Positions 27,467-36,945 of a DNA stretch of 64,000 nt are shown one piece after another (positions within the stretch are counted from its first letter, which is position 1; every line of letters begins with the position of its first letter). The translations under genes were made by a program, and so were the position numbers. The stretch is from contig CACNCN010000003.1 of assembly GCA_902618975.1 (NCBI GenBank), forward strand, positions 1 to 64,000. The letters run 5' to 3'. The stretch is from an uncultured Pelagibacteraceae bacterium (GTDB lineage: Bacteria > Pseudomonadota > Alphaproteobacteria > Pelagibacterales > Pelagibacteraceae). The notes beneath the pieces are model-generated. The model had not been told where the DNA came from, did not search any database, and saw only the letters and a list, made by a program, of their open reading frames with translations.

Positions 27467-29755
27467 ATGAAGAAAAAAAAAATTGAGCATTATTCTGATA
27501 AAGAAGCACTAGATTTTCATAATAGCAATAAATCTGGCAAGATTGAGATAATATCTTCCAAGCCAATGACAACAAAAAGAGATTTGGCATTAGCTTATTC
27601 ACCTGGAGTAGCGGCTCCTGTAAAAGCTATTTCAAATAACCCTGAGCTAGCTTACGATTACACTACTAAAGGAAATCTTGTAGCTGTTATTAGTAATGGA
27701 TCTGCAATTCTTGGTCTGGGAAATCTTGGGGCAATTGCATCTAAACCAGTCATGGAGGGTAAGGCAGTCTTATTTAAAAGATTTGCTGACATTGACGCTA
27801 TTGACTTAGAAATAGATTCTAACGACCCAAACGAAATAATTAATTCAATAAAAAATTTTGCGAAAAGTTTTGGTGGTATAAATTTAGAAGACATTGCTGC
27901 CCCTTCGTGCTTCGTAATAGAGGACAAATTAAAAAAAATTCTTGATATTCCGGTTTTTCATGATGATCAACATGGAACTGCAATTATTACATATGCTGCT
28001 CTTATGAATGCTTTAGATATTCAGAAAAAGGATAAAAAAAAAGTAAAAATAGTAGTTAATGGTGCTGGTGCATCTGCAATGGCATGCACAAATTTACTTC
28101 TTAAATCGGGTGTAAAAAAATCCAATATATTAATGTTAGATAGCAAGGGTGTAATAAATAAAAAAAGAAAAGGACTTAACAAATGGAAACAATTTTTTGC
28201 ATCAAATACGAAAGCTAAAAATTTGAAAGAAGCAATTAAAGATGCAGACGTATTTTTGGGGTTATCTTCGGCTGGAGTCTTAAGTAAAGATAATGTTAAA
28301 AGCATGGCTAAGAACCCAATAATTTTTGCTTGCGCAAATCCTGATCCTGAAATTACACCTGAAGAAATAGAGGAAGTTAGAGATGACGCTATTGTAGCTA
28401 CCGGGAGATCAGATTATCCAAACCAAGTTAATAATTTAATTGGATTTCCGTATATATTTAGAGGTGCGCTAGATGTGAGAGCTAAAACTATTAATGATGA
28501 AATGAAACTCGCAGCAGCTAATGCAATTGCATCATTAGCAAGGGAAAGAGTTCCTGATGAGGTTGTTGCTGCAATGGGAGGTGAAAGACCAAAGTATGGT
28601 AAAGAATATATTATCCCATCTACTTTTGACCCAAGATTAATAAATGTAATTCCTGTAGCTGTAGCGAAGGCAGCAATTAAAACTGGGGTAGCAAGAAAAA
28701 AAATCGAAAACTTTGATTTATATTCTGATCAATTAAAACAGAGATTAGATCCATCTGTAACAATCATGCAAGGTATAAACTCACAAATTAAGAAAACCCA
28801 AAAAAGAGTTGTTTTTGCAGATGGAGAGGACGAGAACACTTTAAAAGCTGCAATAGCCTTTAAGAACAGTGGATTAGGGATCCCAATATTAGTCGCCAAA
28901 GATAAGGTTGTTAAATCCAGATTGAAAGAAATTGGCTACAGTGAAAATTTTGATATTGAAATAATTAATTCAACAAAAAAACAATTAAGAGAAAAATATT
29001 CAAAATTCATATTTAAAAAATTGCACAGATCTCAAGGTTTATTAGAGAGAGATTGTGATAGACTTATCAGAAATGATAGGGTTATTTGGGGTTCGTGTAT
29101 GGTAGCATGTGGAGATGCTGATGCTATGGTTACAGGAAACACAAGAAGATATGGGCAATCATTACAAAAAATCACAAAGGTAGTTGACCCTAGACCTGGT
29201 GAGATTATGTTTGGACTAAATATGGTAGTAAACAAAGGTAGAACCGTATTTATAGGAGATACAAGTGTACATGAATACCCCTCATCCAGGCAGTTAGCTG
29301 ATATAGCCATTTCTTCAGCGAGAGTAGTAAGGCTTTTTGGCTTCACGCCTAAAATTGCTTTTTTATCTCACTCAACATTTGGACAACCTATGACAAGTAG
29401 AACAAAACATATACGAGATGCTGTTGAAATTTTAAAAAAAATGAATGTAGACTTTAAATTTGATGGAGATATGCAGCCTGATGTAGCTTTAAACGAAGAA
29501 TATAAGGAATTATATCCAATGTCTGAAATAGTTGGCAATGCAAATGTTTTAATTATGCCAGGTCAGCATAGTGCGGCTATTTCTTATAAAGTTATGAAAT
29601 CAATGAGTAGTGCAAAAGTAATAGGTCCATTATTAATAGGTTTAGGTGCTGCAATTGAGATTGCTCCTCTTAGATGTTCAACTTCTGAAATTTTAAACTT
29701 AGCCTCTGTTGCGGCTTATTCAGCTGGTGTAATAGATTATAATTCTAAAAATTAG
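27467..29755 (+). CDS. maeB: NADP-dependent malic enzyme with phosphotransacetylase-like domain
   Basis: This 762-aa enzyme decarboxylates malate to pyruvate with reduction of NADP. Residues 1-430 are the malic enzyme domain (YSPGVAAPVKAI, FHDDQHGTA, VVNGAGASAMACTNLL, CANPDPEITPEE). Residues from about 440 form the C-terminal phosphate acetyltransferase-like regulatory domain (RVVFADGEDENTLKAA, PGQHSAAISYKV), as in MaeB. The last 4 nt overlap the convergent BON lipoprotein gene. Confidence 0.95.
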   Translation: MKKKKIEHYSDKEALDFHNSNKSGKIEIISSKPMTTKRDLALAYSPGVAAPVKAISNNPELAYDYTTKGNLVAVISNGSAILGLGNLGAIASKPVMEGKAVLFKRFADIDAIDLEIDSNDPNEIINSIKNFAKSFGGINLEDIAAPSCFVIEDKLKKILDIPVFHDDQHGTAIITYAALMNALDIQKKDKKKVKIVVNGAGASAMACTNLLLKSGVKKSNILMLDSKGVINKKRKGLNKWKQFFASNTKAKNLKEAIKDADVFLGLSSAGVLSKDNVKSMAKNPIIFACANPDPEITPEEIEEVRDDAIVATGRSDYPNQVNNLIGFPYIFRGALDVRAKTINDEMKLAAANAIASLARERVPDEVVAAMGGERPKYGKEYIIPSTFDPRLINVIPVAVAKAAIKTGVARKKIENFDLYSDQLKQRLDPSVTIMQGINSQIKKTQKRVVFADGEDENTLKAAIAFKNSGLGIPILVAKDKVVKSRLKEIGYSENFDIEIINSTKKQLREKYSKFIFKKLHRSQGLLERDCDRLIRNDRVIWGSCMVACGDADAMVTGNTRRYGQSLQKITKVVDPRPGEIMFGLNMVVNKGRTVFIGDTSVHEYPSSRQLADIAISSARVVRLFGFTPKIAFLSHSTFGQPMTSRTKHIRDAVEILKKMNVDFKFDGDMQPDVALNEEYKELYPMSEIVGNANVLIMPGQHSAAISYKVMKSMSSAKVIGPLLIGLGAAIEIAPLRCSTSEILNLASVAAYSAGVIDYNSKN

Positions 29756-30345
29756 TCCTTCTTTACTCTTAAGTCATTTACTAAGAAAATACTTAGAATT
29801 ACGTCCTCAACATCTAATATTGATTTAGCTTCATTAAAAATTTCTTTCTTCTCCTCTTCAGAATGTGCTATTCCATAGACATATATTACTTTTTTATATG
29901 TATCTATATTGTAATTTACTGCTTTTATTTGTTTGTTAAAAATCATTGCTGATCTTAATTGAGATGTTATTAAAACATCTTTAGCTGATTGCTGAAAATT
30001 AAATTCCTCTTTAATTTTTAAGTCATTTTTAACTGATCTTGCTCCTTTTGTTTCCCACGCCAATTTGGTAATTTTCAATTTTTCCTCAGGGGTATCTACT
30101 GTTCCAGTAATAATTATTCTGCCATCTAAAACTTTTGTTTTTACATCTAAAAGATAATTTTTGTTAGTTGCTAGCAATTTAGCATCTAAACTTTTATCCA
30201 TAATCCCATCATCAATTTGTGTGCCTAATGATCTAGGATCTAGTGCTATAGATACTCCAGTACCAAATACACCAGAAGTAGAGGCACCTATACAACCACT
30301 TAAAAAAAATAATAAAATTAATTTAAATGTAAGACTATTTTTCAT
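29752..30345 (-). CDS. BON-domain lipoprotein (OsmY/DolP-like)
   Basis: This 197-aa protein has a lipoprotein signal with lipobox FLSGCIG around Cys17. Two BON domains follow (LLATNKNYLLDVKTKVLDGRIIITG... and ITSQLRSAMIFN...NYNIDTYKKVIYVYG). BON proteins such as DolP (YraP) stabilise the outer membrane at division sites. Its neighbours rsmI and an LpoA-like gene echo the E. coli rsmI-lpoA-yraN-diaA-dolP region, which supports a DolP-like role. It overlaps rsmI by 11 nt. Confidence 0.82.
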   Translation of the reverse strand: MKNSLTFKLILLFFLSGCIGASTSGVFGTGVSIALDPRSLGTQIDDGIMDKSLDAKLLATNKNYLLDVKTKVLDGRIIITGTVDTPEEKLKITKLAWETKGARSVKNDLKIKEEFNFQQSAKDVLITSQLRSAMIFNKQIKAVNYNIDTYKKVIYVYGIAHSEEEKKEIFNEAKSILDVEDVILSIFLVNDLRVKKD

Positions 30346-31201
30346 TTTTAATTCTTAAGCAGTAATTATATATTGTCGATTTAGATACATTTGCCTCTTT
30401 TGAAAAAATTTCTACAATATTTTTAACGCTCATTTTGTTGATTAGTTTATTTATCTTTATTTTATCCGATTCGTTAATAATATTTAAATTTTTTTTATCT
30501 TCTTGTTTGTTTGAGATTACTACTGTTATTTCACCTTTAAAATAATATTCTTTTTTTAAATTCTTAATATCTTCTCTAATAAATTCTTCATAAAATTTAG
30601 TTATTTCTCTACATATAACAATTTTTCTTTCACTAAAATATTTTTTTAAAAGTGGTATAATCTTATTTATTTTCTTAGCAGATATAAAAAAGATTAAAGA
30701 TGTGTCGAGTTTCTCTGTTTCTTTGAATTTTTTTTCAATTTGGTTTATTTTTTCTGGTAAAAAACCTAAAAAATAAAAATTGTTTGAAAAACCACAGATT
30801 GATATTGCTGCTGTCACTGCTGATGGTCCAGGAACAGGTACTACATTTATTTTATTTTTAATGCAATTATTTAATAATAATTTTCCTGGATCCGATATTA
30901 GAGGTGTACCAGCATCTGAGATGAGGGAAATAATTTTTCCTTCTGTTAAAAGTTCTGAAATTTTTTTAGTATTTTTTTTTTCATTAAATTTATGATTTAA
31001 AATTAATTTAGATTTGATGTGATATCTCGTAAGTAATTTTTTAGCTACTCGAGTATCTTCACAGAATATATAATCAGAATTATTAAGTATTTCTATAGCT
31101 CTATAAGTAATATCAGATAAGTTGCCTATAGGCGTTGAAACAATATATAATCCTGATTCTAACTTATTTTTGTCCATTTCTTCGTGCATATTAACAATCA
31201 A
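30335..31201 (-). CDS. rsmI: 16S rRNA C1402 2'-O-methyltransferase RsmI
   Basis: This 288-aa SAM-dependent methylase of the tetrapyrrole-methylase fold methylates the ribose of C1402 in 16S rRNA. Motifs are GLYIVSTPIGNLSDIT, FCEDTRVAKKLL, SLISDAGTPLISDPG and VVPVPGPSAVTAAIS. Three Met codons lie near the start (31201, 31189, 31177); the last precedes DKNKLESGLYIV and would be enough. It is divergent from the LpoA-like gene. Confidence 0.93.
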   Translation of the reverse strand: MIVNMHEEMDKNKLESGLYIVSTPIGNLSDITYRAIEILNNSDYIFCEDTRVAKKLLTRYHIKSKLILNHKFNEKKNTKKISELLTEGKIISLISDAGTPLISDPGKLLLNNCIKNKINVVPVPGPSAVTAAISICGFSNNFYFLGFLPEKINQIEKKFKETEKLDTSLIFFISAKKINKIIPLLKKYFSERKIVICREITKFYEEFIREDIKNLKKEYYFKGEITVVISNKQEDKKNLNIINESDKIKINKLINKMSVKNIVEIFSKEANVSKSTIYNYCLRIKNEK

Positions 31202-31218
31202 TATATTATTAAATATAA

Positions 31219-32370
31219 ATGAATGCTTTAATAAAATTATTCAATATTCTTATTTTTGTTATTATTTTTAATAACCAGGCTTTTTCTGAAGACAAAGTTA
31301 AAATTGGTTTGGTAGTTCCTTTATCTGGAGAATTTGAAGAAATTGGTTTGTCAATTGTAAATTCAATACGTTTGGCTTTAAATTCTATAGATGATGAAAA
31401 AATTGAGATACTGCCTAGAGACTCTAAAGGAGATCCTAAGTCTACGCTAAAAGTTTCAAAACAACTATTTGAGGATGAAAACATAAGGGTTATAATCGGA
31501 CCTGTTTTTAAAAGTAGCACTTTATATCTAAATGGATTACCGGAAGTTACGTTTCTCTCTTTTACTAATACTCTTGGAAATTTACACTCAAATGTAATTA
31601 GTTCTGGCGTGAATGCGATCTCACAATTACAAACAATTATAAAGTTTCAAGAAGAGGAACAATTAAAAAATACTTTAGTGCTGATACCGGACAACAAATT
31701 TAGAAATGAAATAGAGAATGCATTAAAAAAGAGTAAAATAAAAATTAAAGATAAATTTATATATAATACGGATCCAACTTTATTAACTTCACAAATTGAA
31801 AAAATAACGAGATATCCTCAAAGAAAACAGAATCTACTTGATGAAATAAGAAGAATAGAGAATTCCGATGATATTAATAAAGAAAGTAAAATTGAAAATT
31901 TAGAAAAGAAAGATACTTTAGGGGGGATAAATTTCGACTCTGTTATAATAGCTGACTTTGATGAAAATTTAAAAAGTGTTGCCACATCTTTACTATATAC
32001 AGATGTCTCATCAAAAAGAATAAAATATATAGCGTTTAATCAATGGTTTGATGATACTTTGTTGAAAGAGACCTCTCTTCAACCAATGTATTTTCCTTCA
32101 GTTAATATGGTAAATTATGAAAATTTTAAAAAAGAATATAAAAATATTTATGATAGAACGCCAAATCAGATTGCATTTTTGAGTTACGATTTAATGGGAC
32201 TAGTTTATTATCTTGCTAGAAGTAATAATTTTGAATTAAATAAAAATATTTTTTTAGGAAAAAGTAAATTTAAAGGTAAAATTGGAATATTTGAAATTAA
32301 TGAGAGCAAAATTACTCATGACCTAAATTTTTATGTTACCGAAAGTACCAAATTTAAAAAAATTTTTTAA
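31219..32370 (+). CDS. Periplasmic-binding-fold protein, LpoA / penicillin-binding protein activator-like
   Basis: This 383-aa protein has a signal peptide (NILIFVIIFNNQAFS) and a type 1 periplasmic-binding fold beginning KIGLVVPLSGEFEEIGLSI, with VRVIIGPVFKSS and SYDLMGLVYYLARS further on. Next to rsmI this matches the alphaproteobacterial penicillin-binding protein activator family, the C-terminal half of E. coli LpoA. It could instead be an orphan ligand-binding protein. The 3' end overlaps the convergent rdgB by 17 nt. Confidence 0.75.
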   Translation: MNALIKLFNILIFVIIFNNQAFSEDKVKIGLVVPLSGEFEEIGLSIVNSIRLALNSIDDEKIEILPRDSKGDPKSTLKVSKQLFEDENIRVIIGPVFKSSTLYLNGLPEVTFLSFTNTLGNLHSNVISSGVNAISQLQTIIKFQEEEQLKNTLVLIPDNKFRNEIENALKKSKIKIKDKFIYNTDPTLLTSQIEKITRYPQRKQNLLDEIRRIENSDDINKESKIENLEKKDTLGGINFDSVIIADFDENLKSVATSLLYTDVSSKRIKYIAFNQWFDDTLLKETSLQPMYFPSVNMVNYENFKKEYKNIYDRTPNQIAFLSYDLMGLVYYLARSNNFELNKNIFLGKSKFKGKIGIFEINESKITHDLNFYVTESTKFKKIF

Positions 32371-32956
32371 TTTTTTTAAAAGCTTTACTTCTGTGATCTA
32401 TCTTTAGTTTATTAGAATATTTCATTTGTCCAAAAGTTTTTCGTTTTCCATCTGGTATAAATATTGGGTCATAACCAAAACCATTTTTGCCAATTTTTTT
32501 TGGTGAGATTTTTCCTTTTATAATTCCAATTGACTGAATAGGTTTTTTTTTAAGCCCAAAAATTGTTAAAGCACAAATAAATCTCGCATCTATTTTTTTG
32601 CGATACCATTGTTTATCTATTTTTTTTAGTTTTAAATAAATCTTAGATATTGCTAAATCAAAGTTATTATTTTTTCCACCCCATCTTGCAGAATAAATAC
32701 CTGGTTGGTTATTTAAAGCTTTAATTTCTAGTCCGGAATCATCCGAGATACAAATTTTACCTGATTTCTTTGAAAAATATTTAGCTTTTATTAATGAATT
32801 TTCCAAGAAAGTTTTCCCATTTTCTTTAGGGCTTCTTAAACCATAATCTTTAGGGGAAGAAATAAGATAAAATTTGGGTAGTAAATCTTTAATTTCCTTT
32901 AATTTTCCCTCATTATTTGTTCCAATAATTATTTCGATTTTTTTTTTTTTCAACAT
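32354..32956 (-). CDS. rdgB: XTP/dITP pyrophosphatase (Ham1/RdgB)
   Basis: This 200-aa enzyme hydrolyses non-canonical purine triphosphates. Motifs are IIGTNNEGKLKEIKDLL, SDDSGLEIKALNNQPGIYSARWGG, FGYDPIFIPDGKRKTFGQM and the C-terminal DHRSKAFKKI substrate-binding motif. It starts 36 nt from the divergent grpE. The rph, hrcA and hemW genes that often surround rdgB in alphaproteobacteria are absent here. Confidence 0.94.
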   Translation of the reverse strand: MLKKKKIEIIIGTNNEGKLKEIKDLLPKFYLISSPKDYGLRSPKENGKTFLENSLIKAKYFSKKSGKICISDDSGLEIKALNNQPGIYSARWGGKNNNFDLAISKIYLKLKKIDKQWYRKKIDARFICALTIFGLKKKPIQSIGIIKGKISPKKIGKNGFGYDPIFIPDGKRKTFGQMKYSNKLKIDHRSKAFKKIKKFF

Positions 32957-32992
32957 CTAGAAATTCTGGATTTTCTTACCATATAGTTAATA

Positions 32993-33634
32993 ATGGAAAA
33001 AGAAGAAACTAAGAATATTGATAAATCAGCTGAGGAAAAATTAAAAAAGACTGATAACGAGGAAGTTAATCTTGAAGATCATAAAAATGAAACAGAGGAA
33101 AAACAAATTGGTTTAGAGGAAGATGAGATTACTGTTTTAAAAGATAAGGTAGCAAGAGCTTATGCGGAGATGGAAAACCAAAGAAGAAGATTTGAAAAAG
33201 AAAAAGACGAGGCCTTTGAATATGGAGGTTTTGCTTTTGCTAAAGAGGCACTTAATCTAATAGATAACTTGGAAAGATCAAAAAATACTCTCGAAAACGA
33301 CGAAGCCTTAAAAGGATCGGAGGCATTAAATAAATTAATAGAACACTTAAATATCATAGACAAAGATATGTTAACGATTTTCAAAAAAAATAATATTGAA
33401 CCCATCAAAGCAATTGGTGAAAAATTAGATCCCAATCTTCATCAAGCAATGATGGAAATAGATGATAACTCAAAAGAGTCTGGAACTATAGTTCAGGAAA
33501 TACAAAAAGGTTTCACAATGAAAGACAGACTACTTAGACCATCTTTAGTGGCTGTGTCGAAGAAAAAAGATGTTAAAGATGAGCCAAAAATTAAAAAAAG
33601 TGAGGAAAATCAAGAAAAAAATGATGAAAATTAA
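32993..33634 (+). CDS. grpE: Nucleotide exchange factor GrpE
   Basis: This 213-aa protein has an acidic, lysine-rich disordered N-terminus, a long coiled coil (YAEMENQRRRFEKEKDEAFEYG), and the beta-wing domain with PNLHQAMMEIDD and GTIVQEIQKGFTMKDRLLRPSLVAVSK. It releases ADP from DnaK. It heads grpE-dnaK-dnaJ on the plus strand. Confidence 0.95.
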   Translation: MEKEETKNIDKSAEEKLKKTDNEEVNLEDHKNETEEKQIGLEEDEITVLKDKVARAYAEMENQRRRFEKEKDEAFEYGGFAFAKEALNLIDNLERSKNTLENDEALKGSEALNKLIEHLNIIDKDMLTIFKKNNIEPIKAIGEKLDPNLHQAMMEIDDNSKESGTIVQEIQKGFTMKDRLLRPSLVAVSKKKDVKDEPKIKKSEENQEKNDEN

Positions 33635-33646
33635 TTTTTATATAAG

Positions 33647-33674
33647 GTTGTAGAAGTAAAATTAACACTTATAT
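33647..33674 (+). promoter_or_regulatory. Candidate heat-shock (RpoH-type) promoter of dnaK
   Basis: In the 61-nt grpE-dnaK gap, GTTG (33647-33650) is followed after 17 nt by CTTATAT (33668-33674). This fits the alphaproteobacterial RpoH pattern CTTG-N17/18-CYTATNT except for the first base. The predicted start leaves a leader of about 14 nt before the dnaK ATG at 33696. No CIRCE inverted repeat (TTAGCACTC form) is visible, and hrcA is absent from the neighbourhood. Confidence 0.45.
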
Positions 33675-33695
33675 GAAATCAAGTTAGGAAAATTT

Positions 33696-35621
33696 ATGAG
33701 CAAAGTAATTGGAATTGATCTAGGTACGACAAATTCTTGTGTGGCTATAATGGAAGGTACACAAGCAAAAGTTTTAGAAAACGCTGAGGGTGCAAGAACA
33801 ACACCTTCGGTTGTAGCATTTACTGATAATGACGAGAAATTAATTGGTCAGCCCGCTAAAAGGCAAGCAGTAACAAACCCAGAAAACACAATTTTTGCAG
33901 TAAAAAGATTAATTGGAAGAAACTTTGATGATCCAACTGTTAAAAAAGATGTAGAAACAGCTCCATTTAAAATTGTAAATTCTGATAAAGGAGACGCTTG
34001 GATTGAAGCGAAAGGTCAAAAGTATTCTCCGTCACAAATATCAGCTTTTACACTTCAGAAAATGAAGGAAACTGCTGAAAAATATTTAGGGACTGAAGTC
34101 AAACAAGCTGTGATAACAGTTCCAGCTTATTTTAATGATGCACAAAGACAAGCAACCAAAGACGCAGGAAAAATTGCTGGCTTAGAAGTTTTAAGAATTA
34201 TTAATGAACCAACCGCTGCATCTCTTGCATATGGTTTAGATAAAAAAGCAAATAAAAAGATCGCTGTTTACGACTTAGGCGGTGGAACATTTGACGTATC
34301 TATTCTTGAGTTAGGTGATGGTGTATTTGAAGTTAAATCTACAAATGGTGATACATTCTTAGGTGGAGAGGATTTTGATAATTCTATAGTAGATTACCTT
34401 CTTTCAGAATTTAAAAAAGAAAATGGCATTGATTTAAAATCAGACAAACTTGCTTTACAGAGATTAAAAGAAGCTTCAGAAAAAGCTAAGATTGAACTAT
34501 CATCAGCAACACAAACTGAGATAAATCTACCATTTATTACCGCAGATAAAACAGGTCCAAAACATATTAACTTAAAAATGACTAGAGCAAAACTTGAAGC
34601 TTTAGTTGAAAATTTAATCACAAGAACAATACCACCATGCCAAACTGCATTAAAAGATGCAGGGTTAACTGCTGGAGAAATTGACGAAATTGTGCTTGTA
34701 GGTGGAATGACAAGGATGCCAAAAGTAATTGAAGAAGTAAAAAATTTTTTTGGTAAAGAGCCAAACAAATCTGTAAATCCCGATGAAGTAGTGGCTATGG
34801 GAGCTGCAATTCAAGCTGGTGTATTGCAAGGGGATGTAAAAGATGTTTTGTTGCTTGATGTTACTCCTCTTTCACTTGGAATTGAGACATTAGGAGGCGT
34901 ATCTACCAAATTGATAGATAAAAATACGACAATTCCGACTAAGAAAAGTCAGGTATTCTCAACTGCTGAAGATAATCAACCAGCAGTTTCTATAAGAGTG
35001 CTACAGGGCGAAAGAGAAATGGCATCAGATAACAAAATTTTAGGAAATTTTGAGCTAGTAGGTATTGCCCCGGCTCCTAGAGGTGTACCACAAATTGAGG
35101 TTACATTTGATATAGATGCAAATGGTATAGTTAACGTTTCCGCTAAAGATAAAGGAACTGGTAAAGAACAAAAAATTCAAATTCAGGCATCAGGAGGCTT
35201 AAGTGAAGATGAGATAAGTCAAATGGTAAAGGATGCCGAGTCAAACAAAGAAGCTGATAAGAAAAAAAGAGAGGCAGTTGATGCTAGAAATCAAGCTGAC
35301 ACATTACTTCATTCTACAGAAAAAAATTTAAAAGAGCATGGTAGCAAAGTTTCTGATGCCGATAAAAAAGCTATTGAGGATTCATCAGCAAATTTAAGAA
35401 ATGCTTTAAAAGGTACTGATATCGAGGAGATTAAAAAGAAAACACAAGATTTAGTTCAAGCGTCTATGAAATTAGGAGAAGCAATCTATAAATCACAACA
35501 AAGTTCAAAGCCTGAGAGTGGTGCTCCAAAGGATGCTAAGAAAGAAGATAAAAAAGACGAAAACGTTGTTGATGCAGATTTTGAGGAAGTAAAGGACGAT
35601 AATAAAGAAAAAAGCGCCTAA
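33696..35621 (+). CDS. dnaK: Chaperone DnaK (Hsp70)
   Basis: This 641-aa Hsp70 has the ATPase domain with [27 protein letters not shown] and GGMTRMPKV, the interdomain linker [15 protein letters not shown], the substrate-binding beta domain, and a charged helical lid ending [13 protein letters not shown], close to the conserved EEVD-like tail. It folds nascent and stress-damaged proteins with DnaJ and GrpE. It lies 27 nt upstream of dnaJ. Confidence 0.98.
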   Translation: MSKVIGIDLGTTNSCVAIMEGTQAKVLENAEGARTTPSVVAFTDNDEKLIGQPAKRQAVTNPENTIFAVKRLIGRNFDDPTVKKDVETAPFKIVNSDKGDAWIEAKGQKYSPSQISAFTLQKMKETAEKYLGTEVKQAVITVPAYFNDAQRQATKDAGKIAGLEVLRIINEPTAASLAYGLDKKANKKIAVYDLGGGTFDVSILELGDGVFEVKSTNGDTFLGGEDFDNSIVDYLLSEFKKENGIDLKSDKLALQRLKEASEKAKIELSSATQTEINLPFITADKTGPKHINLKMTRAKLEALVENLITRTIPPCQTALKDAGLTAGEIDEIVLVGGMTRMPKVIEEVKNFFGKEPNKSVNPDEVVAMGAAIQAGVLQGDVKDVLLLDVTPLSLGIETLGGVSTKLIDKNTTIPTKKSQVFSTAEDNQPAVSIRVLQGEREMASDNKILGNFELVGIAPAPRGVPQIEVTFDIDANGIVNVSAKDKGTGKEQKIQIQASGGLSEDEISQMVKDAESNKEADKKKREAVDARNQADTLLHSTEKNLKEHGSKVSDADKKAIEDSSANLRNALKGTDIEEIKKKTQDLVQASMKLGEAIYKSQQSSKPESGAPKDAKKEDKKDENVVDADFEEVKDDNKEKSA

Positions 35622-35648
35622 AAATCAACAATTTGTCTATAACATGTT

Positions 35649-36776
35649 ATGGCAAAAAGAGATTATTACGATGTTTTGGGTGTTAATAAAAGCGCGTCAT
35701 CAGAACAAATTAAATCAGCCTACAGAAAGTTAGCGGTAAAATTCCATCCAGACAAAAATAAAGGTGATAAAGCTGCTGAGGAAAAATTTAAAGAGGCCTC
35801 TGAAGCTTATCATGTTTTATCAAACTCAGAGAGAAAGCAGAATTACGATAATTTTGGCCATGCAGCATTTGAAAATGGGGGTGGTGGAAAAGGTGGTTTT
35901 GGGAACTTTGACTTCTCTGGTAGTTTTTCAGATATTTTTGAAGATTTCTTTGGAGAAGGTTTTGGAGGTTCTGGACGAAGATCCAGGAAATCAAATTATA
36001 GAGGTTCTGATTTAAGATATGATCTAACTATCGATTTGGAGGATGCTTTTACAGGAAAAAAACAAGATATAAAATTTAATACTTCTGAAAAGTGTGAAAC
36101 TTGTAATGGGTCTGGATCTAAGCCTGGTTATAATGTTGGATCTTGTTCAATGTGTGCTGGTCATGGTCAAGTGAGATCTAGTCAAGGATTTTTTACAGTA
36201 CAACAAACGTGTCCCCAATGTTCTGGGTCAGGCGAGGAAATTACAAATCCATGTAATTCTTGTAGCGGCCAAGGTAAAACTCAAGCATCAAAAAGGCTCT
36301 CTGTTACTATTCCAAAGGGAGTAGACGACGGAACAAGAATAAGACTATCTGGCAAAGGAGAGGCAGGTTCAAGAGGTGCTAGTAGCGGAGATCTGTATTT
36401 ATTTATAAACGTGAATTCACACGAATTATTTAAAAGACAAGATGAGCATCTATTTTTTGAGTGTCCTATTTCTATTGCTGATGCTGCCTTAGGAACATCT
36501 ATAGAAATTCCAACTATCGATGGAGGAAAAGCTAAAATAAAAATTCCACCGGGAACACAAAGTGGGAAACAATTTAGATTAAGAGGTAAAGGAATGCCAA
36601 TTATGAGGGGTGGGAGCCTTGGAGATTTATATGTTCAAGTTAATACTGAGGTGCCAATTTCTTTAAATAAAGAACAAAAAGAATTGTTAGAAAAATTTAG
36701 GGATATAGAAAATGATAAGTCCAACCCTAGTATTAAAAAATTTTTCCAAAAAGCAAAAAATTTCTGGAAAAACTAA
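35649..36776 (+). CDS. dnaJ: Co-chaperone DnaJ (Hsp40)
   Basis: This 375-aa protein has a J-domain with the catalytic HPD (residues ~33-35), a Gly/Phe-rich linker, and four CxxCxGxG zinc repeats (CETCNGSG, CSMCAGHG, CPQCSGSG, CNSCSGQG), then the C-terminal substrate-binding domains. It stimulates DnaK ATPase and presents clients. The small membrane protein gene follows 3 nt later. Confidence 0.97.
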   Translation: MAKRDYYDVLGVNKSASSEQIKSAYRKLAVKFHPDKNKGDKAAEEKFKEASEAYHVLSNSERKQNYDNFGHAAFENGGGGKGGFGNFDFSGSFSDIFEDFFGEGFGGSGRRSRKSNYRGSDLRYDLTIDLEDAFTGKKQDIKFNTSEKCETCNGSGSKPGYNVGSCSMCAGHGQVRSSQGFFTVQQTCPQCSGSGEEITNPCNSCSGQGKTQASKRLSVTIPKGVDDGTRIRLSGKGEAGSRGASSGDLYLFINVNSHELFKRQDEHLFFECPISIADAALGTSIEIPTIDGGKAKIKIPPGTQSGKQFRLRGKGMPIMRGGSLGDLYVQVNTEVPISLNKEQKELLEKFRDIENDKSNPSIKKFFQKAKNFWKN

Positions 36777-36779
36777 AAT

Positions 36780-36944
36780 ATGGGTTTAGGGGAAATAGTT
36801 CCTGCAATATTCTTAGTAGCTGTTTTTATACTTGTTCTTCCAAGTTTCATTAATTCAAATTTAAAAAAAAAGGTATTTTTTAAAAATTTAGGCATTTGGT
36901 GTATAATTATATCCACAGTTATGCTAATTTTATTTTTTATCTAA
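36780..36944 (+). CDS. 54-aa small membrane protein between dnaJ and dapB
   Basis: The reading frame begins MGLGEIVPAIFLVAVFILVL, has a short basic loop (INSNLKKKVFFKNLG) and ends with a second hydrophobic segment CIIISTVMLILFFI. It therefore encodes two transmembrane helices and little else. It begins 3 nt after the dnaJ stop and ends 1 nt before the dapB ATG, so it fills the gap exactly as an operon member would. No family recognised. Confidence 0.6.
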   Translation: MGLGEIVPAIFLVAVFILVLPSFINSNLKKKVFFKNLGIWCIIISTVMLILFFI

Positions 36945-36945
36945 A

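Noticed and set aside
32350-32375. A6T6 palindrome between the LpoA-like gene and rdgB as bidirectional terminator
   Set aside because: It has no GC in the stem and such runs are common in this DNA.
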